Of a stretch of 42,833 bases of DNA, positions 1 through 9,673 are shown one piece after another. How positions within the stretch are numbered: position 1 is the stretch's first letter; every line of letters starts with the position of its first letter. The notes beneath the pieces were generated by a model. The model did not search any database and was not told the DNA's origin. It was given only the letters and a program-made list of their open reading frames with translations. The position numbers and the translations under genes were made by a program. Origin of the DNA: an uncultured Prolixibacteraceae bacterium. GTDB lineage: Bacteria > Bacteroidota > Bacteroidia > Bacteroidales > Prolixibacteraceae. The stretch lies in contig CAILJH010000053.1 in assembly GCA_903834475.1 (NCBI GenBank), positions 1-42,833 on the forward strand, read 5' to 3'.

Positions 1-1
1 A

Positions 2-3000
2 ATCTATGCCAATCCTGACGACCGGAATATCTATATTTCAAAATTGTTCAAACAGGGAAGCATTACCGATTATGAATTGTCATTTCAAAACAAAGACGGT
101 TCAATAGTTCCTGTTGCTGTTTCATCGCGTGTGTTTTTCGCTGCTGATGGAAATCCGGTAACCATTTCCGGAAGCATGCGCGATATTACTGAACGGAAAC
201 AAACCGAGTTGGTTTTAAAGCAAAGCAATCAAAAATGGGAAGCTATTATTGGGGCCTCACCTGATGGAATTGGAATCGTATCGTTAGAAGGGAAACTGCA
301 GCTGGCATCGGATAAATTAGCGACCATGTATGGCTATTCCGTCCTGGAAAAAGAGCTTTTTATTGGAAAAACAGTATTCGAATTTATTGATCCGTCAGAT
401 TATGAAAAACTGATCGGCAACATTCGCAATTTGCTCAATAACGAGTTTAACCAAACCTCTTCAGAATATTTGTCTGTACGGAAAGACGGCAGCCGATTTT
501 ATACCGAATTGAATTCCAGTATTTTATATGACAGCAATGGCGATCCTGAAAGCATCATGTATGTTCAGCGCGATATCTCAAGCCGGAAAATAGCAGAGGA
601 ATCTATCCGTGAAAGTGAAGAAAAGTACCGCAATATATTTGTTAATGCTCAGGAAGGAATTTTTCAAACCAATGTGGATGGTTCCTATCGTTCGGTAAAT
701 CCGGCTCTGGCAAAAATTTACGGATTTGAATCGTCTGAGGAATTGATGAACAATCGGTCTGATATTTCAAAAGATTCCTATTTAGATCCCAACGAACGTG
801 AGAATTTTTTGAGATTGATGAAAGATCAGGGGTTTGTTAAAGGGTACGAGTACGAAGTAAAACGTAAGGATGGGAGCAGCATTTGGTTATTTGAAGATGC
901 TAAAGCAATCAAGGATAAAAATGGTGATATTCAGTATTTCGAAGGATTCGTGGTTGATATCACCGAACGCAAACTGACAGAAAATGCCTTAAATGATAAA
1001 AAAAATCTCTTAACTAACCTGATTATCAATCTGCAGGAAGGCATTTTGCTTGAAGACGCGAACCGTAAAATCGTATTGACCAACCAACTGTTCTGCGATA
1101 TGTTTGGAATTCCGGCTCCACCAGAGGTAATGGTAGGTGCCGATTGTTCCGGATCGGCTGAAGACAGTAAATTCTTCTTTAAGAATCCCGTCAAATTCAT
1201 TGCGGATATCAATTTAGTTCTCGAGGAAAAAAAAGCCGTTTATAATGACGAACTTGAACTGGCCGATGGACGGTATTTCGAACGCGATTATATTCCTACT
1301 TACCTCGATAATCAGTACAGCGGTCATTTATGGAAATACCGCGATATCAGCAATCGCAGAAAAGCAGAAGAAGGATTTAAAAAAATTTCGCAGGCTGTTG
1401 AACAAAGCCCTATCGTAAATTATATCACTGACCTGAAAGGCGCGATTGAGTATGTAAATCCTAAATTGCTGGAATTAACCGGCTATTCTAAGGAAGAACT
1501 GATTGGAAAAAATCCAAGGATTTTCAGTTCCGGTGAAACATCAAGAGAAGATTATGCGAAAATTTATCAAACCATCAGTTCGGGTTTGGAGTGGAAGGGA
1601 GAGTTTCATAACCGGCGGAAAAACGGAGAATTGTTTTGGGTTTCAGCCCTGATCTCTCCGGTTACCGATTCGAAAGGAAAAATCACCCATTTTCTGGCGG
1701 TTGAAGAAGACATTACCGAACGCAAAGAAAAAGATAAAGAAATACAAAAGCTCTCGCATGCCCTGGAGCAAAGTCCTGTCATCATTATCATGACCGACCT
1801 GAATGGAAATTTCGAGTACGTAAATCCTGCATTCCACGCCATTACAGGATACCGTCCCGATGAAATTGCCGGGAAAAGTACCCGGATCCTGAAATCAGGG
1901 GAAACAGACAACGAAATTTATCAGGATATGTGGGAAACCATCAGCGCAGGTAACGACTGGTATGGTGAATGGATGAATAAAAAGAAAAGCGGCGAGTTCT
2001 TTTGGGTGAATGTTTCGGTTACACCATTTCGCGATGACCACGGAAATATCACCAATTACTTAGCCGTGGAACAGGATATCTCGGCCCGGAAACTTGCTGA
2101 AAAGGAAATACAGGACCTCAATGCAAATCTGGAATTAAAAATTGCTGAAAGAACTTTTGAACTCGCTCAGACCAATGAAAATCTGCTGACCGAAATTGAC
2201 GAACGAAAACGTGTATCAGAAGCACTTATCGACAGCGAAAGCAATTACAGGTCGGTAGTCGAAAATGTGAATGAAGTTATTTTCCGGACTGATGCCGAAG
2301 GATTGTGGTTGTTCCTGAATAAATCGTGGACCGAAGTTACCGGCTTTAGTGTGGCAGAATCGCTGGGCCAGTTGTTTGTCAATTACGTTCATCCTGACGA
2401 TAGGGCACGAAACTGGGAATTATTCGAACCACTCATAAAACGCGAAAAAGAATATTGCCGGCACCAGATCAGGTATTTAACCAAAGATGGCGGATTCCGG
2501 TGGGTTGAAGTCTTTGCCCGTCTGGGAATCAACGAGCAAAATGAAATTACCGGTACATTTGGCACACTTCAGGATATTACTGAACGCCGGGAGGCCGAGG
2601 CTGCATTGGCTATCGAAAAACAGCGGCTTGCCTCGATCATCGAAGGCACCCATGTTGGTACCTGGGAATGGAATATCCAAACCGGAGTTACCATTTATAA
2701 TGAACGGTGGGCCGGAATTTTGGGCTACACGCTCGATGAACTTGCACCGGTAAGTATCGAAACCTGGATGAAACTGGCACATCCTGATGATTTTAAAATC
2801 TCGGGCGAAATGCTTGAAAAACATTTTTCAGGTGAGTCCGATTATTATTCGTTTGAATCGCGGATGAAGCATAAAAACGGCCATTGGACCTGGGTTTTAG
2901 ACCGGGGAAAAGTGAATGCCTGGGACGAAAACGGAAAACCGCTGCTGATGTCGGGAACACATCAGGATATCAGCGAACAGAAACAAGCAATTGACGAGCT

Positions 3001-6000
3001 TGAAGAAAGCAGGGAGCGACATCGTGGATTAAGCGAGGCAGCTTTTGACTCCATTTTCTTTTCGGAAAAAGGAATTTGTATTGAGCAAAATTCGATGGCC
3101 GAAAAGGTGTTTGGTTATACCACCGAAGAAGCACTTGGCCATTACGGTACCGACTGGATTGTTCCTGAAGACCGGAAAATAGTCATGGATAATATGATGG
3201 CCGGCAATGAAGAACCATACGAAGTAAACGCACTGAGAAAAGACGGAACAACATTCCCCTGTTTGTTAAGCGGGAAAATGATGTATTATAAAGGAAGAAA
3301 CGTCCGGGTTACTTCGCTGCACGATATTACCGAACGAAAACTGGCAGAGGATGCGTTAACTCAAATGTCATCCCGCTTAAGTCTGGCACTGCGGGCCAGT
3401 GGCATCGGCGTGTGGGATTTCGATATCGTTAATAATGCTCTTATTTGGGACAACCAGATGTTCGCCATTTACGGAATCAGGGAAGAAGATTTCAGCAGTG
3501 CGTATGAGGCCTGGCTGAATGGTCTGCATCCGGATGATAAGATACGGGGTGACGAAGAAATACAGATGGCCATTCGCGGCGAAAAAGAATTTGATACCGA
3601 GTTCCGGGTCGTTTGGCCTGGTGGCAATGTACATTTTGTAAAAGCTTTGGCTGTCGTTGAGCGCGACAATTCCGGAAAAGCTCTCCGGATGATCGGAACC
3701 AATTGGGATATCACCCTTCAAAAGCAGGCTGCGAACTTTGAAAATGAGTTACTTCAATTATCCCCCAAATTAACCGGAATATCATTTTCTGAAATCAATT
3801 CTGCCATTGATATGGCTATCGGCCGGATCGGAAAATTCCTTTCTGCTGACCGGGCTTATATTTTTGAATTCAATGCGGAAGAAACAACCATGAGTAATAC
3901 GCATGAATGGTGTAATGAAGGAATTCATCCTGAAATTGAAAACCTTCAGGGAATCCCATATAATTTGCTTCCAAATTGGATGGAAGTTCTTAACCGGAAT
4001 GAAAATGTGATCATCCCTTCGGTGAAAGATTTACCGGAAAACTGGAAACCTGAACGTGAAATTCTGGAGCCACAGGGAATTCAATCATTAATAGTCATTC
4101 CGCTGCTGACAGATGGCAATTTAATCGGATTTGCCGGATTGGACTCTGTTGTAAATAAGAAAGAATACAATACCGGCGAGATCAATATCCTGAAGGTATG
4201 GAGTAGTATGCTTGCCAGTTTAATCAAGGATCGGAAATCTGAATACTTACTGGAACAGACCCGCCAGAATTATGAAACATTCTTTAATACCATCGACGAT
4301 TTTCTGTTTGTATTAGACGAACAAGGAAACATGATTCACACCAACCATACCGTTATTAACAGGCTGGAATATGCTCCGGAAGAATTGCTTTCAAACTCAG
4401 TTTTGATGGTTCACCCCGCTGAACGCCGCGAGGAAGCCGGACGAATTGTAGGTGAAATGCTTCAAGGCATCACCGAATATTGTCCTGTACCATTAGTCAC
4501 AAAGGCAGGCCGCTTGATATCAGTTGAAACCAGGGTAAAACCGGGTTTCTGGGATGGAAAACCTGTGATCTTCGGAGTCAGCAAGGATGTTTCGCAAATC
4601 AAGCTGTCAGAAGAAAAATTCTCCAAGGCATTTCAGTCCAATTCAGCCATGATGGCCATTTCAAGCGTTAATACCGGCAAATTCATTGAGATTAACGATT
4701 CCTATGTCAAAACACTTGGCTATTCGCGCGAAGAAATGATTGGACAAACTTCGGCGGATATGAATATTTATCTGGATTTGGAAACAAGGACTGACATTTT
4801 GGAAAAATTAAAGCAAAATATTCCGGTCAGGGAATTGGAAATAAAAATTAAAACAAAATCCGGAAATATATTAACAGGCATATTTTCAGCTGATTACATT
4901 GTAATCGGCAATGAAAACTGCATTTTGGCTTTATTGGTCGACATTACCGACCGCAAAAGAGCGGAAGAAGATATTAAAAAGGCGCGCCTCGAAGCAGAAC
5001 AGGCCAATATGGCTAAAAGCGAATTTCTTTCGCGAATGAGCCATGAACTCAGGACACCAATGAATTCGATCCTTGGATTTGCCCAACTGCTCGAAATGGG
5101 AGAACTGAACCTGAGGCAAAAGAAAGGAGTTACCCACATTCTGAAAAGCGGAAAACATCTGCTGGATCTGATCAACGAAGTACTCGACATTTCGAGCATT
5201 GAAGCAGGCCGTATATCGCTCTCGATCGAACCGGTTCAATTAGGCATTATCATTCCTGAAATGCTTGACATTGTTCGCCCACAGGCCGAACAGCGACATT
5301 TATTGATTCAGTCGAAGAGTACAGTCACTGGTCAGTTATTTGTTAAATCCGACCGGCAGCGATTAAAACAGGTACTGCTGAATTTGCTGAATAATGCCAT
5401 CAAGTACAATAAAGACGGTGGTTCAGTTTTGATTCAGACTGAACTCAGGCAAGAGATTGGTACGGATAGGCCACAAATCCGGATTTCTATCACTGATACA
5501 GGTTTGGGAATTTCGCAGCACGACATTCCTAAGCTATTTATGCCATTTGAACGTATCGGTGCGGAAAAAACCAGAACCGAAGGCACCGGACTTGGACTAT
5601 CTGTAGTCAAGAGATTAATGCAGGCCATGGGAGGAAATCTTGGTGTTGAAAGCACTCCGGGTGAAGGAAGTACCTTCTGGATCGAATTGCCTCAAAGTGA
5701 AAGTCCTTTAAACGGGGTTGAAAAAATTGGTGAGCTTGCCGGTATTGAATCAAAATCAGATCATAAAACCGGAACAATCTTATGCATTGAAGATAATGCT
5801 TCAAATATCGAATTGATTGAACAAATCCTTTCTTATCAGCATTCCGGTATTCGGTTAATTGCCTGCACCAATGGTAATGAGGCAGTCAAACTGGCGAAAG
5901 AATATACTCCGGATTTGATCCTGCTTGATCTGAACCTTCCTGACATTCACGGCAGCAAGGTGCTTAAACTGTTAAAAGCCGAAAAACAAACTATGAATAT

Positions 6001-6160
6001 TCCTGTAGTTGTGATCAGTGCCGACGCAATGCCTCACCAACAGAAACGGTTCCTGGAGGCAGGAGTGCAGAATTATTTAACCAAACCGCTGGATATCAAA
6101 GATTTTTTACACGAAGTTGATCTGTATATTCCAGAAAACAAAGCACAGGATATCAGTTAA
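2..6160 (+). CDS. Multi-PAS/GAF hybrid sensor histidine kinase with receiver domain (5' partial)
   Basis: Hybrid histidine kinase, predicted cytoplasmic in the visible part. The frame is open from nucleotide 2 and already encodes the end of a PAS domain (NPDDR, then KDGS), so the gene starts before the window; TTG at 44 is not the start. By sequence reading it holds the tail of one PAS domain (to about 215) and eleven more PAS/PAC units: about 230-590, 618-975, 1000-1350, 1380-1725, 1750-2090, 2240-2595, 2625-2980, 3018-3340, 3370-3720, 4265-4600 and 4620-4950. A coiled-coil linker lies at 2090-2240 and a GAF domain at 3770-4240. HisKA follows with phosphoacceptor His in SHELRTP (codon 5042-5044), then HATPase_c (N box NLLNNAIKYN, G boxes DTGLGI and GTGLGL) and a receiver with Asp in LLDLNLPD (codon 5927-5929). 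Ligands are unknown. The next kinase starts 26 nt downstream. Confidence 0.95.
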   Translation: MYANPDDRNIYISKLFKQGSITDYELSFQNKDGSIVPVAVSSRVFFAADGNPVTISGSMRDITERKQTELVLKQSNQKWEAIIGASPDGIGIVSLEGKLQLASDKLATMYGYSVLEKELFIGKTVFEFIDPSDYEKLIGNIRNLLNNEFNQTSSEYLSVRKDGSRFYTELNSSILYDSNGDPESIMYVQRDISSRKIAEESIRESEEKYRNIFVNAQEGIFQTNVDGSYRSVNPALAKIYGFESSEELMNNRSDISKDSYLDPNERENFLRLMKDQGFVKGYEYEVKRKDGSSIWLFEDAKAIKDKNGDIQYFEGFVVDITERKLTENALNDKKNLLTNLIINLQEGILLEDANRKIVLTNQLFCDMFGIPAPPEVMVGADCSGSAEDSKFFFKNPVKFIADINLVLEEKKAVYNDELELADGRYFERDYIPTYLDNQYSGHLWKYRDISNRRKAEEGFKKISQAVEQSPIVNYITDLKGAIEYVNPKLLELTGYSKEELIGKNPRIFSSGETSREDYAKIYQTISSGLEWKGEFHNRRKNGELFWVSALISPVTDSKGKITHFLAVEEDITERKEKDKEIQKLSHALEQSPVIIIMTDLNGNFEYVNPAFHAITGYRPDEIAGKSTRILKSGETDNEIYQDMWETISAGNDWYGEWMNKKKSGEFFWVNVSVTPFRDDHGNITNYLAVEQDISARKLAEKEIQDLNANLELKIAERTFELAQTNENLLTEIDERKRVSEALIDSESNYRSVVENVNEVIFRTDAEGLWLFLNKSWTEVTGFSVAESLGQLFVNYVHPDDRARNWELFEPLIKREKEYCRHQIRYLTKDGGFRWVEVFARLGINEQNEITGTFGTLQDITERREAEAALAIEKQRLASIIEGTHVGTWEWNIQTGVTIYNERWAGILGYTLDELAPVSIETWMKLAHPDDFKISGEMLEKHFSGESDYYSFESRMKHKNGHWTWVLDRGKVNAWDENGKPLLMSGTHQDISEQKQAIDELEESRERHRGLSEAAFDSIFFSEKGICIEQNSMAEKVFGYTTEEALGHYGTDWIVPEDRKIVMDNMMAGNEEPYEVNALRKDGTTFPCLLSGKMMYYKGRNVRVTSLHDITERKLAEDALTQMSSRLSLALRASGIGVWDFDIVNNALIWDNQMFAIYGIREEDFSSAYEAWLNGLHPDDKIRGDEEIQMAIRGEKEFDTEFRVVWPGGNVHFVKALAVVERDNSGKALRMIGTNWDITLQKQAANFENELLQLSPKLTGISFSEINSAIDMAIGRIGKFLSADRAYIFEFNAEETTMSNTHEWCNEGIHPEIENLQGIPYNLLPNWMEVLNRNENVIIPSVKDLPENWKPEREILEPQGIQSLIVIPLLTDGNLIGFAGLDSVVNKKEYNTGEINILKVWSSMLASLIKDRKSEYLLEQTRQNYETFFNTIDDFLFVLDEQGNMIHTNHTVINRLEYAPEELLSNSVLMVHPAERREEAGRIVGEMLQGITEYCPVPLVTKAGRLISVETRVKPGFWDGKPVIFGVSKDVSQIKLSEEKFSKAFQSNSAMMAISSVNTGKFIEINDSYVKTLGYSREEMIGQTSADMNIYLDLETRTDILEKLKQNIPVRELEIKIKTKSGNILTGIFSADYIVIGNENCILALLVDITDRKRAEEDIKKARLEAEQANMAKSEFLSRMSHELRTPMNSILGFAQLLEMGELNLRQKKGVTHILKSGKHLLDLINEVLDISSIEAGRISLSIEPVQLGIIIPEMLDIVRPQAEQRHLLIQSKSTVTGQLFVKSDRQRLKQVLLNLLNNAIKYNKDGGSVLIQTELRQEIGTDRPQIRISITDTGLGISQHDIPKLFMPFERIGAEKTRTEGTGLGLSVVKRLMQAMGGNLGVESTPGEGSTFWIELPQSESPLNGVEKIGELAGIESKSDHKTGTILCIEDNASNIELIEQILSYQHSGIRLIACTNGNEAVKLAKEYTPDLILLDLNLPDIHGSKVLKLLKAEKQTMNIPVVVISADAMPHQQKRFLEAGVQNYLTKPLDIKDFLHEVDLYIPENKAQDIS

Positions 6161-6186
6161 AATAACAAAGTAACAATACAAATACC

Positions 6187-7806
6187 ATGATTGATTCAAC
6201 CTTGAAAAATGCAAATATTCTGATAGTCGATGATCAGGAAGCAAATATTGACGTATTGGAAGGTTTACTCGAAATGCAGGGATACTCAAACATCAAATCG
6301 ACAGTTGATCCACGGGAAGTAATAAGCCTGCACGCTGAATTTAATCCTGACTTAATTCTACTTGATCTGTCCATGCCCTATCTTTCAGGATTCGAAGTGA
6401 TGGAACTCTTGAATTCAAATGTTCCGGACAACACCTATTTACCCATCCTGATTCTTACTGCCGATGTAACATCAGAAGCAAAACAACGCGCACTTTCAGC
6501 AGGTGCAACCGATTTCCTAACCAAACCATTTGATTTGGTTGAAGTTGGATTGCGAATTAAAAATATTCTATATACCAGCTTTCTTCACCAGCAATTACTT
6601 AACCAGAACCAGATTCTGGATATCAAGGTAAAACAAAGAACGTTTGAGCTTGAAAAAATGAATATTGAATTGATGATAGCTAAGGAAAAAGCTGAATCGA
6701 GCAACCGGCTAAAAACCTCATTTCTGAATAATATTTCACACGAAATACGCACCCCTTTAAATGGAATTTTAGGATTCGGGCAAATACTGTCAGAAGGCAA
6801 TTTTTTACCTGAAGAAAAAAATTTGTATTTGACGATGTTGAATAATAGCAGTGACCGGTTGATTGATACCGTCACTAACTTTTTGGATATTTCGTTACTG
6901 AATTCAGGAAGTCAGGACGTATTCAAAAAAGAAATAAATCCTGAAGATCCGATCATTACAGTAATGAGGAAATTTGAAGCAGCGTGTTATGCTAAAAACA
7001 TAAGTTTTACAACTCAACTGCCATCCAAAGATCACAGCATCAAAATGCTTACTGACAGCGATTTGCTATATAAAATACTTTATCAGTTAATCGACAATGC
7101 AGTTAAATTCACGAAGGAGGGAACAATTACTGTAGGTTATGAAAGGCACGAAAACGAATTTCATTATTTCGTAAAAGACTCAGGTATAGGTATAACTGAG
7201 GAAGTCAGAAAATCCATCTTTGGCCATTTTATTCAGGAAGACAGCACCGATACCCGTGGTTATGAAGGTAGCGGACTTGGCTTGGCGGTTGCCAAGGGAT
7301 TTGTGGAATTATTGGGAGGGAATATCTGGCTCGATTCAGAAAAGGGAAAGGGTTCTACGTTCTATTTCTCACTTCCCGGTATTCAACAAGCTACCCGGAA
7401 TGACGTTCAGAATGCCATTAGTTCGTCCCATACTTTAACTTCCAAACTTACTTTGCTTGTTGCTGAAGATAATGATATCAACTTTATTCTGATAAAACTG
7501 CTTTTAAAAGATGATTTAATTGAAATTTTTCATGCCAGCAACGGACTGGAAACCATCGAATTATGTCATCAGCATCCGGAAATAAATCTCATACTAATGG
7601 ATCTAAAAATGCCTGAAATGGATGGTTTTGAAGCCACCAGACAAATTAAAAGTTTCAGGAGAAATCTTCCAATTATTGCCGTATCAGCTTATACTGAAAA
7701 CGAAGTCCGGTTAATGGCCATGCAGGCTGGCTGCGACGATTTTATCACCAAACCGATCAATAAGGAAATCATTTTCCGCAAATTGAGAGAATTTAGCCTG
7801 ATTTAA
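6187..7806 (+). CDS. REC-HisKA-HATPase-REC hybrid histidine kinase without a sensor domain
   Basis: A 539-residue kinase with receivers at both ends. REC1 has the DD pair near the start (VDDQEAN) and Asp60 in LLDLSMP. A short coiled coil of about residues 135-175 leads to HisKA with His185 in SHEIRTP. HATPase_c has DNAVKFT, DSGIGI and GSGLGLAVAKG. REC2 has EDND near its start and Asp472 in LMDLKMPEMDG. There are no membrane segments, PAS or other input domain, so its input is probably phosphotransfer to REC1, plausibly from the large kinase 26 nt upstream, with which it is likely co-transcribed. No DNA-binding regulator or HPt protein is encoded in the window, so the output is not visible. 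A terminator follows about 90 nt downstream. Confidence 0.95.
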   Translation: MIDSTLKNANILIVDDQEANIDVLEGLLEMQGYSNIKSTVDPREVISLHAEFNPDLILLDLSMPYLSGFEVMELLNSNVPDNTYLPILILTADVTSEAKQRALSAGATDFLTKPFDLVEVGLRIKNILYTSFLHQQLLNQNQILDIKVKQRTFELEKMNIELMIAKEKAESSNRLKTSFLNNISHEIRTPLNGILGFGQILSEGNFLPEEKNLYLTMLNNSSDRLIDTVTNFLDISLLNSGSQDVFKKEINPEDPIITVMRKFEAACYAKNISFTTQLPSKDHSIKMLTDSDLLYKILYQLIDNAVKFTKEGTITVGYERHENEFHYFVKDSGIGITEEVRKSIFGHFIQEDSTDTRGYEGSGLGLAVAKGFVELLGGNIWLDSEKGKGSTFYFSLPGIQQATRNDVQNAISSSHTLTSKLTLLVAEDNDINFILIKLLLKDDLIEIFHASNGLETIELCHQHPEINLILMDLKMPEMDGFEATRQIKSFRRNLPIIAVSAYTENEVRLMAMQAGCDDFITKPINKEIIFRKLREFSLI

Positions 7807-7897
7807 TGCCATTACCCCGAACTTCAGGAATGGTGGTAGCGACTTTAAACTTTCGGGAAATAAGCTATATTTTGTAAACCTCCAGACAGAATAATTA

Positions 7898-7927
7898 CCC
7901 TGATCACAGCCGGTCAGGGCTTTTTTT
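7898..7927 (+). terminator. Rho-independent terminator after the kinase pair
   Basis: A CCCTGA/TCAGGG stem with a 10-nt loop is followed by GC and a run of seven T. It lies about 90 nt after the second kinase stop, so it probably ends the kinase operon. The rest of 7807-8054 shows no gene. Confidence 0.7.
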
Positions 7928-8054
7928 ATGGCGAGTTTTCAATAAAATTGAGAATGCAATAGGAGTAACCCATTTATTTGGCACGAAAAGCGATACAAAT
8001 AAAACGAAAAAACCTCTGTAAAATATTGATTTACAAAGGTTTTGTTCCTAAAAG

Positions 8055-8127
8055 TGACCCAGCTGGGATTCGGACCCAGGACCCCATCCTTAAAAGGGAT
8101 GTGCTCTACCAGCTGAGCTACTGAGTC
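8055..8127 (-). tRNA. tRNA-Lys (anticodon TTT)
   Basis: A complete 73-nt cloverleaf on the minus strand. The acceptor stem is GACTCAG/CTGGGTC with one T-G pair, followed by a D arm GCTC/GAGC, an anticodon stem CATCC/GGATG with loop CTTTTAA (anticodon on + positions 8092-8094), a 5-nt variable loop and a T stem CTGGG/CCCAG. The discriminator base is A, and CCA is not encoded, so it must be added enzymatically. The T loop reads TCCGAAT, with C where almost all tRNAs have T (pseudouridine) 55. A close match to the Bacteroidota promoter lies just upstream. Confidence 0.95.
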
Positions 8128-8162
8128 ATCCTTAAATGCCTTATCTTATTGATAAAGCGCTG

Positions 8163-8192
8163 CAAAGGTAAGCGCTATTTTCTTTTATGCAA
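8163..8192 (-). promoter_or_regulatory. Bacteroidota-type promoter of tRNA-Lys
   Basis: On the minus strand, TTG (8192-8190) is separated by 19 nt from TACCTTTG (8170-8163), an exact match to the -33 TTG / -7 TAnnTTTG pattern. The predicted start is near 8155, about 30 nt before the tRNA 5' end. Confidence 0.7.
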
Positions 8193-8317
8193 CCCGAAGC
8201 GGCAAATAAACTCAAAAAACATGCAGAATTCATAAACAAAGAATAATTCACCCGAGATCCAACAACGCTAATAAAATTACGTTAATTTAGCTAACAATAA
8301 AACTGCAAAAACGGATT

Positions 8318-9121
8318 GTGAAAAACAAAGTAATCGTTATAACAGGAGCTTCTTCAGGAATCGGGCGTGCTTTGGCCAAAGAATTTGCTTCACAAGGCGC
8401 CCGGTTATCATTGGGAGCGCGCCGTACAGAGCTACTTGAAGAACTCCTGAAGGAACTTTCTGAAACCGAAATCCTCATTCAGAAAACCGATGTAAGTATC
8501 GAAAGTGACTGCCGTCAACTGATTGATGAAACCATTAAGCGTTACGGACAGATCGACGTATTGATCAACAATGCCGGAATTTCTATGCGTGCAGTCTTTG
8601 AAGATGTTGATCTGAAAGTGATCAAACAACTCATGGACGTGAATTTTTACGGAACGGTTTATTGTACCAAATTTGCTTTGCCATACCTCCTGAAAACCAA
8701 AGGCAGTCTGGTCGGAGTCATTTCCATTGCCGGTTATGTGGGATTGCCGGGCAGATCGGGCTATTCGGCTTCAAAATTTGCGATTCGTGGATTTCTTGAT
8801 ACCGTCCGAATTGAAAACTTAAAAAGCGGATTGCATGTTTTGGTTGCTGCTCCGGGATTTACAACTTCCGAGGTGCGAAAAGCAGCCCTGACCAGTAATG
8901 GATTACACCAGGGCGAAACACCGCGCAATGAGAACAGTATGATGTCGGCCGAAGAATGTGCGCACCATATATTGAATGCGGTAAAAAAACGAAAACGCCA
9001 ACTGATTTTAACATTTGCTGAAGGGAAACTCACCGTTTTTGTTGGTAAATTTTTCCCGGCATTGCTCGATCGAATAACTTATAAAGTCATGTCCAGAGAA
9101 CGCAACTCACCTCTAAAATAA
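8318..9121 (+). CDS. Short-chain dehydrogenase/reductase (classical SDR)
   Basis: A 267-residue NAD(P)-dependent oxidoreductase of the classical SDR family. It has the Rossmann motif TGASSGIG at residues 9-16, NNAG at 84-87, catalytic Ser136, and YSASK with Tyr149 and Lys153. An Arg pair after beta-2 (GARRTE) suggests a preference for NADP(H). The C-terminal part (about residues 230-260) is hydrophobic and basic, as in SDRs that associate loosely with membranes. The start is GTG at 8318, chosen because the beta-1 strand begins right after it. The thioesterase gene starts 22 nt downstream and the two are probably co-transcribed. The substrate cannot be told from sequence; fatty-acyl or ketone substrates would fit the neighbour. 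Confidence 0.93.
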   Translation: MKNKVIVITGASSGIGRALAKEFASQGARLSLGARRTELLEELLKELSETEILIQKTDVSIESDCRQLIDETIKRYGQIDVLINNAGISMRAVFEDVDLKVIKQLMDVNFYGTVYCTKFALPYLLKTKGSLVGVISIAGYVGLPGRSGYSASKFAIRGFLDTVRIENLKSGLHVLVAAPGFTTSEVRKAALTSNGLHQGETPRNENSMMSAEECAHHILNAVKKRKRQLILTFAEGKLTVFVGKFFPALLDRITYKVMSRERNSPLK

Positions 9122-9143
9122 TTCTACTATTTCCTGAACAACT

Positions 9144-9554
9144 ATGATAATTTCTGAAACAAAGATTAGGGTTTACTACCAGGATACCGATAAAATGGGC
9201 GTAGTCTACTATGGTAACTATGCACGTTATTACGAAATTGGCCGTACCGAGATGATTCGTGAACTGGGTTTCACCTACAAACAGATGGAGGAATTGAATA
9301 TCCTGCTTCCTGCCCGAAGCCTGAAAATAAATTACCTGAAATCGGCCTATTACGATGATTTGTTAACCATTCGGACAATCATCGACTCGATTCCCAAGGT
9401 CAAGTTTCCGATAAAAACAGAGATTTACAACGAAGTTGGAGAGTTGATCAATTCAGGAGAGGTTGTATTGGCATTCTTCAGTGCACTAACGAATAAACCC
9501 ACTGCTGCACCTAAATTCTTCACTGACGAATTAATCAGGCTTTTCAACAATTAA
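9144..9554 (+). CDS. Acyl-CoA thioesterase, YbgC/FadM (4HBT hotdog) family
   Basis: A 136-residue single hotdog-fold thioesterase. The family signature DTDKMGVVYYGNY is at residues 14-26, and Asp16 matches the catalytic Asp of 4-hydroxybenzoyl-CoA thioesterase. It is followed by the helix YYEIGRTEMIRELG. The length is usual for YbgC proteins, which hydrolyse short- or medium-chain acyl-CoA or acyl-ACP. It lies 22 nt after the SDR gene. The E. coli ybgC gene sits with tol-pal, which is not the case here, so a specific role in the envelope should not be assumed. Confidence 0.9.
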   Translation: MIISETKIRVYYQDTDKMGVVYYGNYARYYEIGRTEMIRELGFTYKQMEELNILLPARSLKINYLKSAYYDDLLTIRTIIDSIPKVKFPIKTEIYNEVGELINSGEVVLAFFSALTNKPTAAPKFFTDELIRLFNN

Positions 9555-9673
9555 AATCGATGAATGAGTATTGAACATCTATTGATTTGATTATAAATAA
9601 TTAAGATTCCCAAAAGCAATTCCGCATAAATTCGTATTTTTAGAACGCTGTAAAAAACATTAAAATTACACTC

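Noticed and set aside
44-46. TTG as the start of the first kinase
   Set aside because: The same frame is open to the window edge and its upstream codons continue a PAS domain, so this is an internal Leu codon.
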